This document shows positions 38,271 through 49,424 of a stretch of 64,000 bases of DNA, piece after piece; the stretch's first letter is position 1, and each line of letters opens with the position of its first letter. The notes beneath the pieces are model-generated. The model saw nothing but the letters and a program-made list of their open reading frames with translations. It searched no databases and was not told the origin of the DNA. The position numbers and the translations under genes are program-made. The DNA comes from Enterobacillus tribolii (lineage in GTDB: Bacteria > Pseudomonadota > Gammaproteobacteria > Enterobacterales > Enterobacteriaceae): contig NZ_QRAP01000002.1 of assembly GCF_003363015.1 (NCBI RefSeq), positions 186,001-250,000 of the forward strand, read 5' to 3'.

Positions 38271-38306
38271 AAAGCGCCTCCTGCCGCTATGGAAAGGAGG
38301 CGCTTT
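38271..38306 (-). terminator. Terminator of the tailspike-like gene
   Basis: AAAGCGCCTCCT and AGGAGGCGCTTT form a perfect 12-bp stem around a 12-base loop, starting two bases past the stop of the beta-helix gene. T-rich bases follow on the minus strand. Confidence 0.75.
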
Positions 38307-38308
38307 AT

Positions 38309-40168
38309 TTACTCTGAGAGTCCTATCTCTTGCCAGTCTACTTCGGGATTATGGGTGGTTCCTGATGTTAGTCTCCGCCATCCTAATACCTTGGGTTGGC
38401 GTAATGGGTTAGATGCTATGACAATATGTCCGTTTGCGTAAAAACCTGTAGATGGCATGAGTGGTTGTGATGATAACCCTGGGGCGTTAGGAGAGTTTGT
38501 CGACCATAGCGTAAACCCTTTATCTATCGGGTTTGCAGAATCAAATACGTTACCGCTTAATACTAATGATGTAGATGAATTGCCAAAATTCCTGAAGCCA
38601 GAGTTGATGCTATTTTGAGTAATGTTGTTGACTATTAATGATGAGCCACTACTGTATGCTATAGCATAATAGAAACCGGAGAAAAAGCTATTCTTAATAA
38701 CCCAATTATTATTTCCACAATTGATACCGTTACTTCCTGCTGTTGCTGGAAACTCAGTGGGGTGGCTGGCATAACAATCAGACGCGGTATTATTTCCAGA
38801 ACTAAATCCGGTAATAAAAGAAAGGCATGATAATGCTCGCTCATTGGAAAGAGATATCTCATTCGGTAATGCGCTACCTAAAACAAGATGGGTTGATGCA
38901 CCTTGTGATATGTTGTCTTTTAATATCAGACGATTACCGCCATAGAATAAAATAGCTCCTGCTTTGTGTTGCGCATCATCAAAGAGAGTGAAACTATTAT
39001 CAGATGCAATAGTATCTGTAGCATGAATTGACAATGCATTGCCAAATTCATATGTGCGATAAAACGTTGAGTTAGATATGTATATCTGTCTTGTATTGGT
39101 ATCACCACTATTGATGAGAATATCTGCCCCTTTGGCTGGAAATATGTTTTCTCCATATTTCCCCGCAGGAGCACCATTATCTCCCAGTGTGCAGTTATTA
39201 AATTCGATATCAAATGAACCCTTGATACCTGTAGCGCAATAGATTCGTAGTCCAAATTCAGTATTACGTCTTGCATTTATGTTTAAAAACTTACCATGGC
39301 GATTGATTGAATTGACTGATGAATAAGCGGTAACTCCCCTACCTACTTGTGAGCTAAATCCTACAGGGACAGGGGCAATTTCATCTGAATAAGAGTATCG
39401 CCCATTGGATGAGAGGTCTAATGATTCAAGACAATAGTCATAGCATCCTTCAAGTTGAATAGCGGTGCTTTTATTGTAACAACCCTTTGAGTTTTTTATA
39501 CTGAAGTTATGGCACTCGAATAACTTTATTCCATCCCAAGGCGTTGGACCAATATCACATCTATCAAGGAAAAAATTATCACAGTGAGATAAGTAGACAT
39601 ATCCTCCACCCATTCCCCCATCCATATCTTCATCCGTGCATTTTATGCTGAAGTTTGTGAGAGAGAAATTTTTTTTGTTAGTGGTTGAGAAGGCATGTTT
39701 AGTCTTGTCGGTAAAAATAACCGTGCCGCCTTTATAATGTGTTCCGCTAGAAAACTGTGCGGGCATGGCGTTATTGAAATAAATATCACCTTTCCCAAAA
39801 AGCAGAGCGGAAAAGTTAGATGATGCTTTAAATAAGTTAGTAAACTTTGTAGAGTATGCTGTTAATATGTCATTCTCAACAACGCCATACATATCAGCAT
39901 GTAATGTTTCACCATGAAGTAGTTTCCAGCGGCCAGGCCCCTCTATTAGCGTCGGTTTTATTGTTAGCCCTTCGTCATCACTATCAGTGCTATCTGCATC
40001 CCATGAGTAACTATAACCTTGGGATTCACCTTTCCCATAATATGAATAGGTGCTTATTCGGATACCTGTTTCCGAACCAACACAGTCGCGTAGCTCTTCT
40101 ACAGATTTCACGGTGCTATGGCATGGGGTGATGAGACGCAGGAAAGATGCTGTGTATTTGTCAATCAT
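38309..40168 (-). CDS. Stand-alone phage tailspike-like right-handed beta-helix protein
   Basis: A 619-aa protein. The N-terminal part (1-100, VKSVEELRDCVGSETGIRIS and IEGPGRWKLLHGETLHADMYG) resembles the neck of podophage/prophage tailspikes. Repeating Asn/Ser/Thr-rich rungs from about 130 to 560 (LTNFSIKC, FLDRCDIG, FSIKNSKG) indicate a right-handed parallel beta-helix. The end, LGWRRLTSGTTHNPEVDWQE, is a tailspike-type C-terminus. No virion-binding, capsid or lysis genes are nearby and there is no Sec signal. Such proteins bind or cut polysaccharide. AT-rich composition suggests phage origin. The ribosome site is weak (AAGG 11 bases upstream). Confidence 0.75.
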   Translation of the reverse strand: MIDKYTASFLRLITPCHSTVKSVEELRDCVGSETGIRISTYSYYGKGESQGYSYSWDADSTDSDDEGLTIKPTLIEGPGRWKLLHGETLHADMYGVVENDILTAYSTKFTNLFKASSNFSALLFGKGDIYFNNAMPAQFSSGTHYKGGTVIFTDKTKHAFSTTNKKNFSLTNFSIKCTDEDMDGGMGGGYVYLSHCDNFFLDRCDIGPTPWDGIKLFECHNFSIKNSKGCYNKSTAIQLEGCYDYCLESLDLSSNGRYSYSDEIAPVPVGFSSQVGRGVTAYSSVNSINRHGKFLNINARRNTEFGLRIYCATGIKGSFDIEFNNCTLGDNGAPAGKYGENIFPAKGADILINSGDTNTRQIYISNSTFYRTYEFGNALSIHATDTIASDNSFTLFDDAQHKAGAILFYGGNRLILKDNISQGASTHLVLGSALPNEISLSNERALSCLSFITGFSSGNNTASDCYASHPTEFPATAGSNGINCGNNNWVIKNSFFSGFYYAIAYSSGSSLIVNNITQNSINSGFRNFGNSSTSLVLSGNVFDSANPIDKGFTLWSTNSPNAPGLSSQPLMPSTGFYANGHIVIASNPLRQPKVLGWRRLTSGTTHNPEVDWQEIGLSE

Positions 40169-40570
40169 AGAGTGTTTTACCTTTTAATTACTGTTGTTAT
40201 ATACAGTATATAGTGGTTTGAGTATGAAGCGAATGATTGGGATGAGTTTTTATCTCTTTATTAAACAAATTGTTAAGTGGGTTTTGATAGGGGGTATTAC
40301 ATCAAGCGGGATACTTATACAGGTTTTTTGTTCTTATGACTCTGCGTGGTCATAACTCCTTTCTTTTTCTCATGTATGACTCGTTAACCAAAAGAATCAT
40401 CCTTGCCATGGTATGCCAGTATCGCCACAGCATGACAAAATGAGCGAGTGAGTGACCAAAAAACGGCACTACATCGCACCCGCGCGTTTTGGGTCATAGA
40501 AATTTTTCAGTTTTTTGAGCGCTCTGTGTTACAGATGAAAATTTAATTACTTCAAAAGTAAGGAATAATT
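40169..40570. other. AT-rich gap between the tailspike-like gene and the small-gene islet
   Basis: This 402-base stretch separates two divergently read units and should hold both promoters. A 43-codon frame (40224-40355) lacks a ribosome site and is not called. I see no transposase remnant, direct repeat or RNA motif. Confidence 0.45.
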
Positions 40571-40723
40571 ATGTATTTATTGGTTCATGGTACATTTATA
40601 ATGGAGCGCGAGAAAATGTCGGCACAGAGTGACAAGCCTGATGTGATAAGGGTTACGGGGTTAAGTAAACTGAAATTCCCTGAAGCTAGAAAATCTGAGC
40701 AAGGTTGGGTACTATCCATATAA
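40571..40723 (+). CDS. Small hypothetical protein (50 aa)
   Basis: I do not recognise this short frame. It starts at ATG 40571 with AAGGA seven bases upstream, encodes MYLLVHGTFIMEREK... and ends QGWVLSI. It is followed after 25 bases by the frameshifted gene, in the same direction. There is no signal peptide or membrane helix. It could be a small partner protein or the remnant of a longer gene. Confidence 0.4.
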   Translation: MYLLVHGTFIMEREKMSAQSDKPDVIRVTGLSKLKFPEARKSEQGWVLSI

Positions 40724-40748
40724 AATGGAACGGGTATAGGGAGAACAT

Positions 40749-41188
40749 ATGGCCGTTAAACAATTTTCTTTTTGGCAAATAGCTGACTTACGGGTTGAGG
40801 GTGTAGGGATGATGCATGGTGGGTACACTATCGTGCTGTCAGTCAAAGATGTAAATACAAAGGATGGAAAGAATATTTATATATCTGCAATTGGAAAAAC
40901 TAATGCAGCTAAAGTGGCAGGTGTGGGGCACGTTCTTTTCTGGTGTAGTATTGTGAATGGTATCGATAATAAGAAGTATATTTTGCATAGGAAAGAGAAT
41001 GAAAAATGGGCCGTTGGACTGGATGATTTTTATATTGGGGATGTGGTTTTTTTATTCCTAAAGATAAACACCTTACACCATCGATATACATAGAGTGTGG
41101 TTATATTTATGCTAATTACACGGGGCAGGTAGTTCCAACCCCTCGGAGTATGAGTCGAGAAATAAAACTAACACAATTTCAACGGTAA
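40749..41188 (+). pseudogene. Hypothetical gene with a -1 frameshift in a poly-T tract
   Basis: The uninterrupted frame gives 114 aa (40749-41093), starting MAVKQFSFWQIADLRVEG after GGGAGA. At 41047-41053 there are seven T's. If there were eight, reading would continue as FFIPKDKHLTPSIYIECG and end at TAA 41186-41188, eight bases before the next gene, giving 146 aa. The post-shift part has coding-like composition and ideal spacing, so the tract has probably lost one T, in the cell or in the assembly. The function is unknown; there is no signal peptide or clear domain. AT-rich composition. Confidence 0.65.
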
Positions 41189-41196
41189 GGTTTTCA

Positions 41197-41754
41197 ATGA
41201 AGATTAAATATTTTCTAATTGCCTTTTTTATAGTTTTAATCCCAATTGCTGTTGTTGCTAATGAAATAAAATATCAGGATGAGCCAACAAAAGAGGCTGC
41301 AAACTTGGTGACTAAATATGCCCTTTCTGATGACAATGCGGAGCGGGATAATTATCTAAAGCAGTTAGAGGAAATGGCTGAAAAAAATCCCAGCAATAAT
41401 AATGTTAGAAATATGTATGCAAACATTTTACTTGCTGAGCGGAAATATTTTCTGGGGTTACATCAATTACAATTAATTAATAAGGAAACCCCAAAGCCTG
41501 GCTCGAAGTTGACGGAGTGTATGTTATTAGAAAGGACTGGTAAAGATGCTGGGGATTGTTATAGGGAAGCAGTTTCACTTTTTGAAAAAAATAATGAAAA
41601 CGACGATAACTATGTTATGGCTCTTTATTTATCTAACAATCCAAAGTTTGAGGCTAAAAAAAATGAGTTGATGAAAAAGGGAAAATTAGAAAATGAAGGG
41701 GAAAATATCTTCTCTTTGAATAGAAATGAACTGATTAATTCTATTTTCCCATGA
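41197..41754 (+). CDS. Hypothetical exported, TPR-like protein
   Basis: A 185-aa protein with a Sec signal peptide, MKIKYFLIAFFIVLIPIAVV, and a likely cut after VVA (residue 21). The mature part is helical and highly charged, with helix pairs (NNVRNMYANILLAERKYFLG and DDNYVMALYLSNNPKFEAKK) that suggest short TPR-like repeats, and two cysteines (about residues 108 and 119) that could form a disulfide. The ribosome site TAAGG is good. It is the last gene of a low-GC three-gene unit. An immunity or adaptor role is only a guess; I do not recognise the family. Confidence 0.7.
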   Translation: MKIKYFLIAFFIVLIPIAVVANEIKYQDEPTKEAANLVTKYALSDDNAERDNYLKQLEEMAEKNPSNNNVRNMYANILLAERKYFLGLHQLQLINKETPKPGSKLTECMLLERTGKDAGDCYREAVSLFEKNNENDDNYVMALYLSNNPKFEAKKNELMKKGKLENEGENIFSLNRNELINSIFP

Positions 41755-41865
41755 TAAGACGTTTAAGATACGTTTTCAGTGCCGATTGACAGCCACTCCT
41801 TCAGCCAATAGAGGCTCGTCCCTGAAGAACCCCGTGCGCGACACTCCCGGTATTGATAACAAAAG

Positions 41866-41885
41866 AGCCACCTTTAGAGGTGGCT
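41866..41885 (-). terminator. Terminator of tRNA-Ile2
   Basis: AGCCACCT-TTAG-AGGTGGCT is a perfect 8-bp stem, followed on the minus strand by CTTTTGTTATC. It lies 27 bases beyond the tRNA 3' end. Confidence 0.75.
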
Positions 41886-41912
41886 TAATCACATGATTCT
41901 AAATCAAAAATT

Positions 41913-41988
41913 TGGTGGCCCCTGTTGGGTTTGAACCAACGACCAAGCGATTATGAGTCGCCTGCTCTAACCACTGAGCTAAGGGGCC
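41913..41988 (-). tRNA. ileX: tRNA-Ile2 (anticodon CAU, lysidine-modified)
   Basis: A 76-nt tRNA with an encoded CCA end. The acceptor stem is GGCCCCU/AGGGGCC, and the anticodon loop reads CTCATAA with anticodon CAT. The body matches the minor isoleucine tRNA rather than a methionine tRNA; its C34 is converted to lysidine by TilS so that it reads AUA. It lies beside mug and rpoD as in E. coli. A -10-like TATAAT (complement of 42000-42005) sits just upstream; the -35 is poor. Confidence 0.95.
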
Positions 41989-42122
41989 AGGAGGCGGTGA
42001 TTATAGTGTATAAACGATAAAAAAATCCAGCATTCGCCGGGCGTTTGTGTCTTTTTTATGCATAGATAGCTCGTTGTTATTTATGTAAGATTTATCATCA
42101 GGCTATGAACGGAGGGGGGAGA

Positions 42123-42623
42123 ATGGTACACGATATTTTAGCGCAGGGATTGCGGGTGGTGTTTTGCGGTATCAACCCGGGGTTAAGCTCGGCGCATCAG
42201 GGATATCATTTCGCTAATCCGACCAACCGCTTCTGGAAAGTGATTCATCTGGCTGGGTTTACCCGCAAGCAGCTACTGCCGCAGGAAGAGGAACAACTGA
42301 CGGAAACCGGTTGTGGGATCACCGCGTTGGTCGCACGCCCTACCGTCAGCGCGGCGGAAGTGACCCGCGAGGAGCTGAGAGCCGGTGGGGAAGTGCTGAA
42401 GGAAAAGATCCTGGCGTGCCGGCCGCAGGCGTTGGCGATTTTGGGTAAGCAGGCGTTCAGCGAGGCATTTGGCGTGCGTAATCCGCCCTGGGGAAAACAA
42501 GACATTACCCTCGGTGACACACAGGTGTGGATCCTGCCCAATACCAGCGGCCTGAGCCGGATAAAGTTAGATGAGCTGGTAAGCGCTTACCGTGCGATGA
42601 ACGATGCGTTAGGCCCCCGCTGA
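42123..42623 (+). CDS. mug: G/U mismatch-specific DNA glycosylase Mug
   Basis: A 166-aa uracil-DNA glycosylase superfamily enzyme (E. coli 168) that removes uracil or ethenocytosine opposite guanine. The catalytic motif is [17 protein letters not shown], with Asn as the active residue; the minor-groove wedge is [18 protein letters not shown] 42123 is chosen by homology; a very strong GGAGGGGGGA precedes it, and the frame opens six codons earlier. It converges with rpoD. Confidence 0.95.
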   Translation: MVHDILAQGLRVVFCGINPGLSSAHQGYHFANPTNRFWKVIHLAGFTRKQLLPQEEEQLTETGCGITALVARPTVSAAEVTREELRAGGEVLKEKILACRPQALAILGKQAFSEAFGVRNPPWGKQDITLGDTQVWILPNTSGLSRIKLDELVSAYRAMNDALGPR

Positions 42624-42637
42624 GCGACAGGCAATAA

Positions 42638-42668
42638 AAAACCCCGGCGGGATTAGTGCCAGGGTTTT
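42638..42668. terminator. Bidirectional terminator between mug and rpoD
   Basis: AAAACCCCGG and CCAGGGTTTT pair with one mismatch, giving A- and T-runs on both sides between the convergent genes. Confidence 0.75.
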
Positions 42669-42687
42669 GGGTAAGGCCGGTAAACCG

Positions 42688-44526
<1,839 letters not shown>

Positions 44527-44687
44527 AAGACGGTATCCACACTTCAGAGTTTCAATGGTGTCGGTCGGTGAAACCACCAACAATAACGTGCTCGGGGCTT
44601 TTTCATTAATGCGCCGCTCCCCGGCATTGCGGCATTATGCGGGGTCTACTCCCCGCCAGATATCGGCACTTAAGCCGTTTAATTCTT

Positions 44688-46436
44688 TCAGGCTTTCTTC
44701 GCCAGCGCTTCGTTCAAAGAGCGCACCTCTTCCCGTTCTTCAGGGCTGAGGCCGTGCGTGCGTGCGCGGGCGATCAATTGTTCCAGGCGTTGCTCCAGGA
44801 TGGAGTCATAAAGGCTGGCCAGCGTGTCAACGAAAGTTGGCTGCACCATATCCTCAACAACCATGTGGTTCCACATTGCCAAAGTTTCAAGCTGCTGCGC
44901 GTATTTATTATCGCGATAGCGCTCAAGTAACTGGCCGGTGGTCAGCCCCGGATGCGCCAGGCACACTTCCACCAGTTCAATAAATAAAGGCAACCCCGGC
45001 AAGGAGTGCTCCCGTAACGCCTCAAGCGCGGGCACTTCACTCGCCAACTGCGGATTTTGCACCAGTAATCCTATCAGTATACGCATTGTCGTGCGTTTTA
45101 GCTGGGGCGCCTGATAACTATTGCCGCTTTCTGCCTGTGCTGGCATTAGCTTTTCGAGCTGGCTGTCATCTAAAATTCCCAGCTTCTGGCCGAGGGACTG
45201 GCGCAAATACAGCCGCAGCGTCTCTCCCGGCACCTGATTTATCAACGGCAGCGACAGGGCGCTGAGTTTGGTGCGGCCATCCGGCGTGCTCAGATCCACC
45301 CGCGGCATCAGGGTGTCGAACAAAAACGCCGACAGCGGCTGGGCCTGTTCAACCCGTTGCTCAAACGCTTCGCGCCCTTCTTTACGCACCAGCGTATCAG
45401 GGTCTTCGCCGTCAGGCAGAAACATAAAGCGCAACTGACGGCCGTCCGTTAAATAGGGTAGTGCAGTTTCCAGCGCGCGCCAGGCTGCTTCCCGGCCTGC
45501 GTTGTCCCCGTCGTAGCAACAAATCACGTTGTCGGTGGCGCGGAACATCAGCTGAATGTGTTCCGCCGTGGTGGACGTGCCCAGCGACGCGACGGCATAA
45601 TCAATGTCGAACTGCGCCAGCGCCACCACATCCATATAGCCTTCGACCACCAACAGGCGTTCAAGCTGCGCATGTTTCTGCTGAGCTTCATACAGGCCGA
45701 ACAGCTGGCGGCCTTTATGGAAAATTTCGGTTTCCGGCGAGTTGAGATATTTGGGCGTCCCGTCGCCCAGTACTCTGCCGCCGAAGGCGATAACCCGGCC
45801 GCGTTTGTCGCGGATGGGAAACATCACCCGGTCACGAAAACGGTCGTAGGTCCGGCCGTTGTCGTTGGTTACCAGCATCCCCGCATCGTTCAGCGCCGTA
45901 CGCCCGGCGGGATTAGCGCCAAAACGCCTGAGCGCGTTGTCCCATCCCTCCGGCGCGTAGCCGATGGCGAAATGGTCGGTGACATCCTGGCTCAGCCCGC
46001 GCCGTTCCAGATACTGCCGGGCCTTTTGGCTGCCCGGCTGGCGCAGCGCCTGCTGATAAAACTGACTTAACTCGCCCATCAACTGATACAGGCTCTGGCG
46101 CTGATGGCGCTCGATCTGGCTGGGACCGCTCCCTTGTTCATAAGGGATCTCCAGCCCCGCCATGGCGGAAAGTTCCTCGATGCTTTCGACAAACTCCAGC
46201 CGATCGAAGTTCATTAAAAAATCGATGGCGTTACCGTGCGCGCCGCAACCGAAGCAGTGATAAAACTGCTTGTCGCCGTTAACGGTAAATGAAGGGGTTT
46301 TCTCATTATGGAACGGACAGCAGGCGTGATAGTTCTTACCCTGCTTTTTCAGCTTCACGCGCGCATCAATCAGATCAACGATGTCGATCCGGGCCAGAAG
46401 GTCATTAATAAATACGCGGGGAATTCGTCCAGCCAT
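44688..46436 (-). CDS. dnaG: DNA primase DnaG
   Basis: A 582-aa primase (E. coli 581) that lays RNA primers at the replication fork. The N-terminal CHC2 zinc finger includes CCPFHNEKTPSFTV and FYHCFGCGAHGNAID. The TOPRIM catalytic core holds VVEGYMDVVALAQFDIDYAV and CYDGDNAGREAAWRAL. The C-terminal helical domain binds DnaB. It is the middle gene of the macromolecular synthesis operon, 221 bases after rpsU. Confidence 0.98.
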   Translation of the reverse strand: MAGRIPRVFINDLLARIDIVDLIDARVKLKKQGKNYHACCPFHNEKTPSFTVNGDKQFYHCFGCGAHGNAIDFLMNFDRLEFVESIEELSAMAGLEIPYEQGSGPSQIERHQRQSLYQLMGELSQFYQQALRQPGSQKARQYLERRGLSQDVTDHFAIGYAPEGWDNALRRFGANPAGRTALNDAGMLVTNDNGRTYDRFRDRVMFPIRDKRGRVIAFGGRVLGDGTPKYLNSPETEIFHKGRQLFGLYEAQQKHAQLERLLVVEGYMDVVALAQFDIDYAVASLGTSTTAEHIQLMFRATDNVICCYDGDNAGREAAWRALETALPYLTDGRQLRFMFLPDGEDPDTLVRKEGREAFEQRVEQAQPLSAFLFDTLMPRVDLSTPDGRTKLSALSLPLINQVPGETLRLYLRQSLGQKLGILDDSQLEKLMPAQAESGNSYQAPQLKRTTMRILIGLLVQNPQLASEVPALEALREHSLPGLPLFIELVEVCLAHPGLTTGQLLERYRDNKYAQQLETLAMWNHMVVEDMVQPTFVDTLASLYDSILEQRLEQLIARARTHGLSPEEREEVRSLNEALAKKA

Positions 46437-46627
46437 AAACCCTTACATTGGTTTGTGTTCGCCGCGCCGCGGAAAATCCGGGCAGGCAAACAGCTTTTCA
46501 GCCTGATGAACGAGAACAAGCCGCGCATTCCTTTCGGAAGGCACGGCCTTCGTATGCAATTGTCTAATTCTGATAATAAAACTGCTTTTACAACCAGTCG
46601 AGCAACAACTACATAATCTGTGGACTA

Positions 46628-46656
46628 CTTCCCCGGAGACGAATCTCCGGGAGAAG
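46628..46656 (-). terminator. rpsU-dnaG intercistronic hairpin with UUCG loop
   Basis: On the transcript CTTCTCCCGGAGA-TTCG-TCTCCGGGGAAG forms a near-perfect 12-13 bp stem with a UUCG tetraloop, immediately after the rpsU stop. It lacks a strong U-run and corresponds to the partial terminator that lowers dnaG relative to rpsU in E. coli. Confidence 0.75.
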
Positions 46657-46657
46657 A

Positions 46658-46927
<270 letters not shown>

Positions 46928-46943
46928 TCAAAAATGGTGCGGA

Positions 46944-46973
46944 ATTTTAATCCAAACAACCCGGCTTTGTAAA
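46944..46973 (-). promoter_or_regulatory. Candidate sigma-70 promoter of rpsU-dnaG-rpoD
   Basis: On the minus strand TTTACA (46973-46968) and TAAAAT (46949-46944) are separated by 18 bases, about 70 bases upstream of the rpsU start. Confidence 0.55.
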
Positions 46974-47113
46974 GCGCAGTTTGCCGTTTTAGGCCGCCCG
47001 GCCCGCATACGGGGCGGTAACATTTTTCTTCCGCTCAGCGGAGCGCGTCAGTATAGCGAGATGTGCTATCATGCGCCACTTTGTTTCTGTTTTAACCATC
47101 AGTGGAGCCGTTA

Positions 47114-48130
47114 ATGCGCATTCTTGGCATTGAAACATCCTGTGACGAAACCGGCATCGCCATCTATGACGATGAGCGAGGATTACTGGCGAATCAGCTC
47201 TACAGCCAGATAAAGCTGCATGCCGACTACGGTGGGGTGGTGCCGGAGCTGGCCTCGCGCGATCACGTGCGTAAAACCGTGCCGCTGATTCAGGCGGCCA
47301 TGAAGGACGCTGGCCTGAATGCGGGCGATCTGGACGGCATCGCCTATACGGCGGGGCCGGGGCTGGTTGGCGCGCTGCTGGTCGGCGCGACCGTAGGGCG
47401 CGCGCTGGCGTTTGCCTGGAACGTGCCGGCGGTGCCGGTACACCATATGGAAGGGCACCTGCTGGCGCCCATGCTGGAGGACAACCCGCCGGCGTTTCCG
47501 TTCGTCGCCCTGCTGGTGTCCGGCGGGCATACCCAGCTTATCAGCGTGACCGGCATCGGCGAATATACTCTGCTCGGCGAATCTATTGACGACGCCGCCG
47601 GCGAAGCCTTTGATAAAACAGCCAAGCTGCTGGGGCTGGATTACCCCGGCGGCCCGATGCTTTCCAAACTGGCGCAGCAGGGAACGGAAGGGCGCTTTAC
47701 GTTTCCGCGCCCGATGACCGATCGCCCGGGCCTGGACTTCAGCTTCTCCGGCCTGAAAACCTTCGCCGCCAACACCATTCACGGTAACGGCAATGACGAT
47801 CAGACCCGTGCCGATATCGCGCGGGCCTTTGAAGATGCGGTGGTGGATACGCTGGCAATTAAATGTAAACGCGCGCTGGAGCAGACCGGATTCAAACGTC
47901 TGGTGATGGCCGGCGGCGTCAGCGCTAACCGCACGCTGCGCGCGCGTCTGGCGGAGATGATGCAGAAACGCGGCGGGGAGGTGTTTTATGCCCGTCCGGA
48001 ATTTTGTACTGACAACGGCGCGATGATTGCGTATGCGGGAATGGTGCGGCTGAAAGGGGGAACGTCCGGCGAGCTGGGAATTACGGTACGTCCGCGTTGG
48101 CCGCTGGCGGAGTTGCCGCCGGTCGCCTGA
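47114..48130 (+). CDS. tsaD: tRNA N6-threonylcarbamoyladenosine transferase subunit TsaD
   Basis: A 338-aa ASKHA-fold enzyme (E. coli 337) that, with TsaB and TsaE, transfers threonylcarbamoyl to A37 of ANN-decoding tRNAs. The metal motif is [11 protein letters not shown], and the nucleotide-binding motif [16 protein letters not shown] 47114 begins [15 protein letters not shown]; a GTG-initiated extension to 47102 is not conserved. It is divergent from rpsU, as in E. coli. t6A is required for full charging of tRNA-Ile2, also encoded in this window. Confidence 0.97.
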   Translation: MRILGIETSCDETGIAIYDDERGLLANQLYSQIKLHADYGGVVPELASRDHVRKTVPLIQAAMKDAGLNAGDLDGIAYTAGPGLVGALLVGATVGRALAFAWNVPAVPVHHMEGHLLAPMLEDNPPAFPFVALLVSGGHTQLISVTGIGEYTLLGESIDDAAGEAFDKTAKLLGLDYPGGPMLSKLAQQGTEGRFTFPRPMTDRPGLDFSFSGLKTFAANTIHGNGNDDQTRADIARAFEDAVVDTLAIKCKRALEQTGFKRLVMAGGVSANRTLRARLAEMMQKRGGEVFYARPEFCTDNGAMIAYAGMVRLKGGTSGELGITVRPRWPLAELPPVA

Positions 48131-48161
48131 ATGCGATTAACCGGGGCGGCCCGCCGCCCTG

Positions 48162-48791
48162 TTACTCTTCTTTATTTTCGTCTGCCGTCGTTTTGTTCTT
48201 CCGGAGTTTTTTCCAGATCTTGCCTTCCTGGCCGCGCCACAGGCGCTGGATATTGTCATGATGACGCATCAGGATCAGGCAGGAAAGCATGGCGACCGGG
48301 AAAGTGAACTGCGGCTTGAACCACCAGACGTAAAACGGCGCGATGAGCGCGCTGACGATGGCGCCGAGGGAAGAGTAGCCGCTGAGCAGCACGGTAAGCA
48401 GCCAGGTGCCGGTCATCAGGCCGGTGAGATCCCAGCCGATCGGGGCAATGGCGCCGAAAGCCGTGGCGACGCCTTTACCGCCGCGGAAGTGAAAGAAAAC
48501 CGGATAGATGTGGCCGAGGCAGGCGGCGATGGCGGTTAATCCCAGGTACAGCGGCGGCAGGTCGAGTTTGTACGCGAGCCAGACGGGGATCATGCCCTTG
48601 AGCACGTCAAACACCAGCACTGTCAGCGCCGCGCCGCGTCCGCCGATGCGCAGCACGTTGGTTGCCCCCGGATTGCCGGAACCATTTTCGCGCGGATCGG
48701 GCAGCCCGGCGATCCGGCACACCAAAATTGCGCTGGAAATGGAGCCGCACAGATACGCGAAAATAATCATGCCTAGCGCTGTAGCACTCAT
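48162..48791 (-). CDS. plsY: Glycerol-3-phosphate acyltransferase PlsY
   Basis: A 209-aa inner-membrane acyltransferase (E. coli 205) that makes lysophosphatidic acid from acyl-phosphate and glycerol-3-phosphate. The three PlsY motifs are visible: [27 protein letters not shown] and [13 protein letters not shown]. Five membrane helices are predicted. It converges with tsaD and is divergent from folB, the same order as E. coli ygiH. The tail is lysine- and glutamate-rich. Confidence 0.96.
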   Translation of the reverse strand: MSATALGMIIFAYLCGSISSAILVCRIAGLPDPRENGSGNPGATNVLRIGGRGAALTVLVFDVLKGMIPVWLAYKLDLPPLYLGLTAIAACLGHIYPVFFHFRGGKGVATAFGAIAPIGWDLTGLMTGTWLLTVLLSGYSSLGAIVSALIAPFYVWWFKPQFTFPVAMLSCLILMRHHDNIQRLWRGQEGKIWKKLRKNKTTADENKEE

Positions 48792-48897
48792 ACGCAGTTC
48801 CGTCTATAAAGAGTCGTGTTCACAGGGACATCAGTGGATAATACGCATATTTCAGAGGAAGTGATACCTAACTTAACGCAAAATCGGGGATCTGATT

Positions 48898-49263
48898 ATG
48901 GATATCGTGTTTATTGAGGAGCTGACCGTCATCACGACCATTGGCGTATATGATTGGGAACAAACAATTCGGCAGAAGCTGGTGTTCGATATCGAACTTG
49001 GTTGGGATAACCGCAAAGCGGCGCTGAGCGACGACGTTGCGGATTGTCTGAGCTATGCCGACGTCAGTGAAGCGGTGATCCACCACGTTGAGCCTAATCG
49101 TTTCGCTCTGGTTGAACGGGTGGCGGAAGAGGTGGCCATGATGCTGATGGATAAATTCAACAGCCCCTGGATACGCCTGAAAGTCAGTAAGCCGGGTGCA
49201 GTGGCGCACGCGGCCAGGGTTGGCGTGGTGATTGAGCGCGGAAAGCGTCTCGGTAACGTCTGA
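48898..49263 (+). CDS. folB: Dihydroneopterin aldolase FolB
   Basis: A 121-aa aldolase/epimerase (E. coli 122) of tetrahydrofolate synthesis that cleaves 7,8-dihydroneopterin to 6-hydroxymethyl-dihydropterin and glycolaldehyde. It has the conserved TIGVYDWEQTIRQKL and the active-site region LSYADVSEAV. It is cytosolic and homo-octameric. It starts at ATG 48898 and is followed by uppP after 161 bases. Confidence 0.96.
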   Translation: MDIVFIEELTVITTIGVYDWEQTIRQKLVFDIELGWDNRKAALSDDVADCLSYADVSEAVIHHVEPNRFALVERVAEEVAMMLMDKFNSPWIRLKVSKPGAVAHAARVGVVIERGKRLGNV

Positions 49264-49424
49264 TAATGTGGTTAACCGGATAAATTTGTCATCCCGTTGA
49301 AACTCCGGGCGGTTATACTGGTCGTAACAAGCAATTATTAACGGCATGGTTGATAAGATCGTGCCGTTTTTTTGTGCGGTTCAGCGAATGGCCGCAGGAT
49401 TTTGTGGGTTGAGGGTACAGATAT

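Noticed and set aside
40224-40355. A 43-codon frame with a hydrophobic stretch in the gap beside the tailspike-like gene
   Set aside because: There is no ribosome-binding site before its ATG and no sign of conservation; too short to support.
41913-41988. tRNA-Ile2 as an integration site with att repeats bounding the 38309-41754 segment
   Set aside because: I could not find a copy of the tRNA 3' end at the far border, nor any integrase gene.
41913-41988. Calling the CAU tRNA a methionine tRNA
   Set aside because: The acceptor stem and body match the minor isoleucine tRNA ileX, and it sits beside mug and rpoD as in E. coli.
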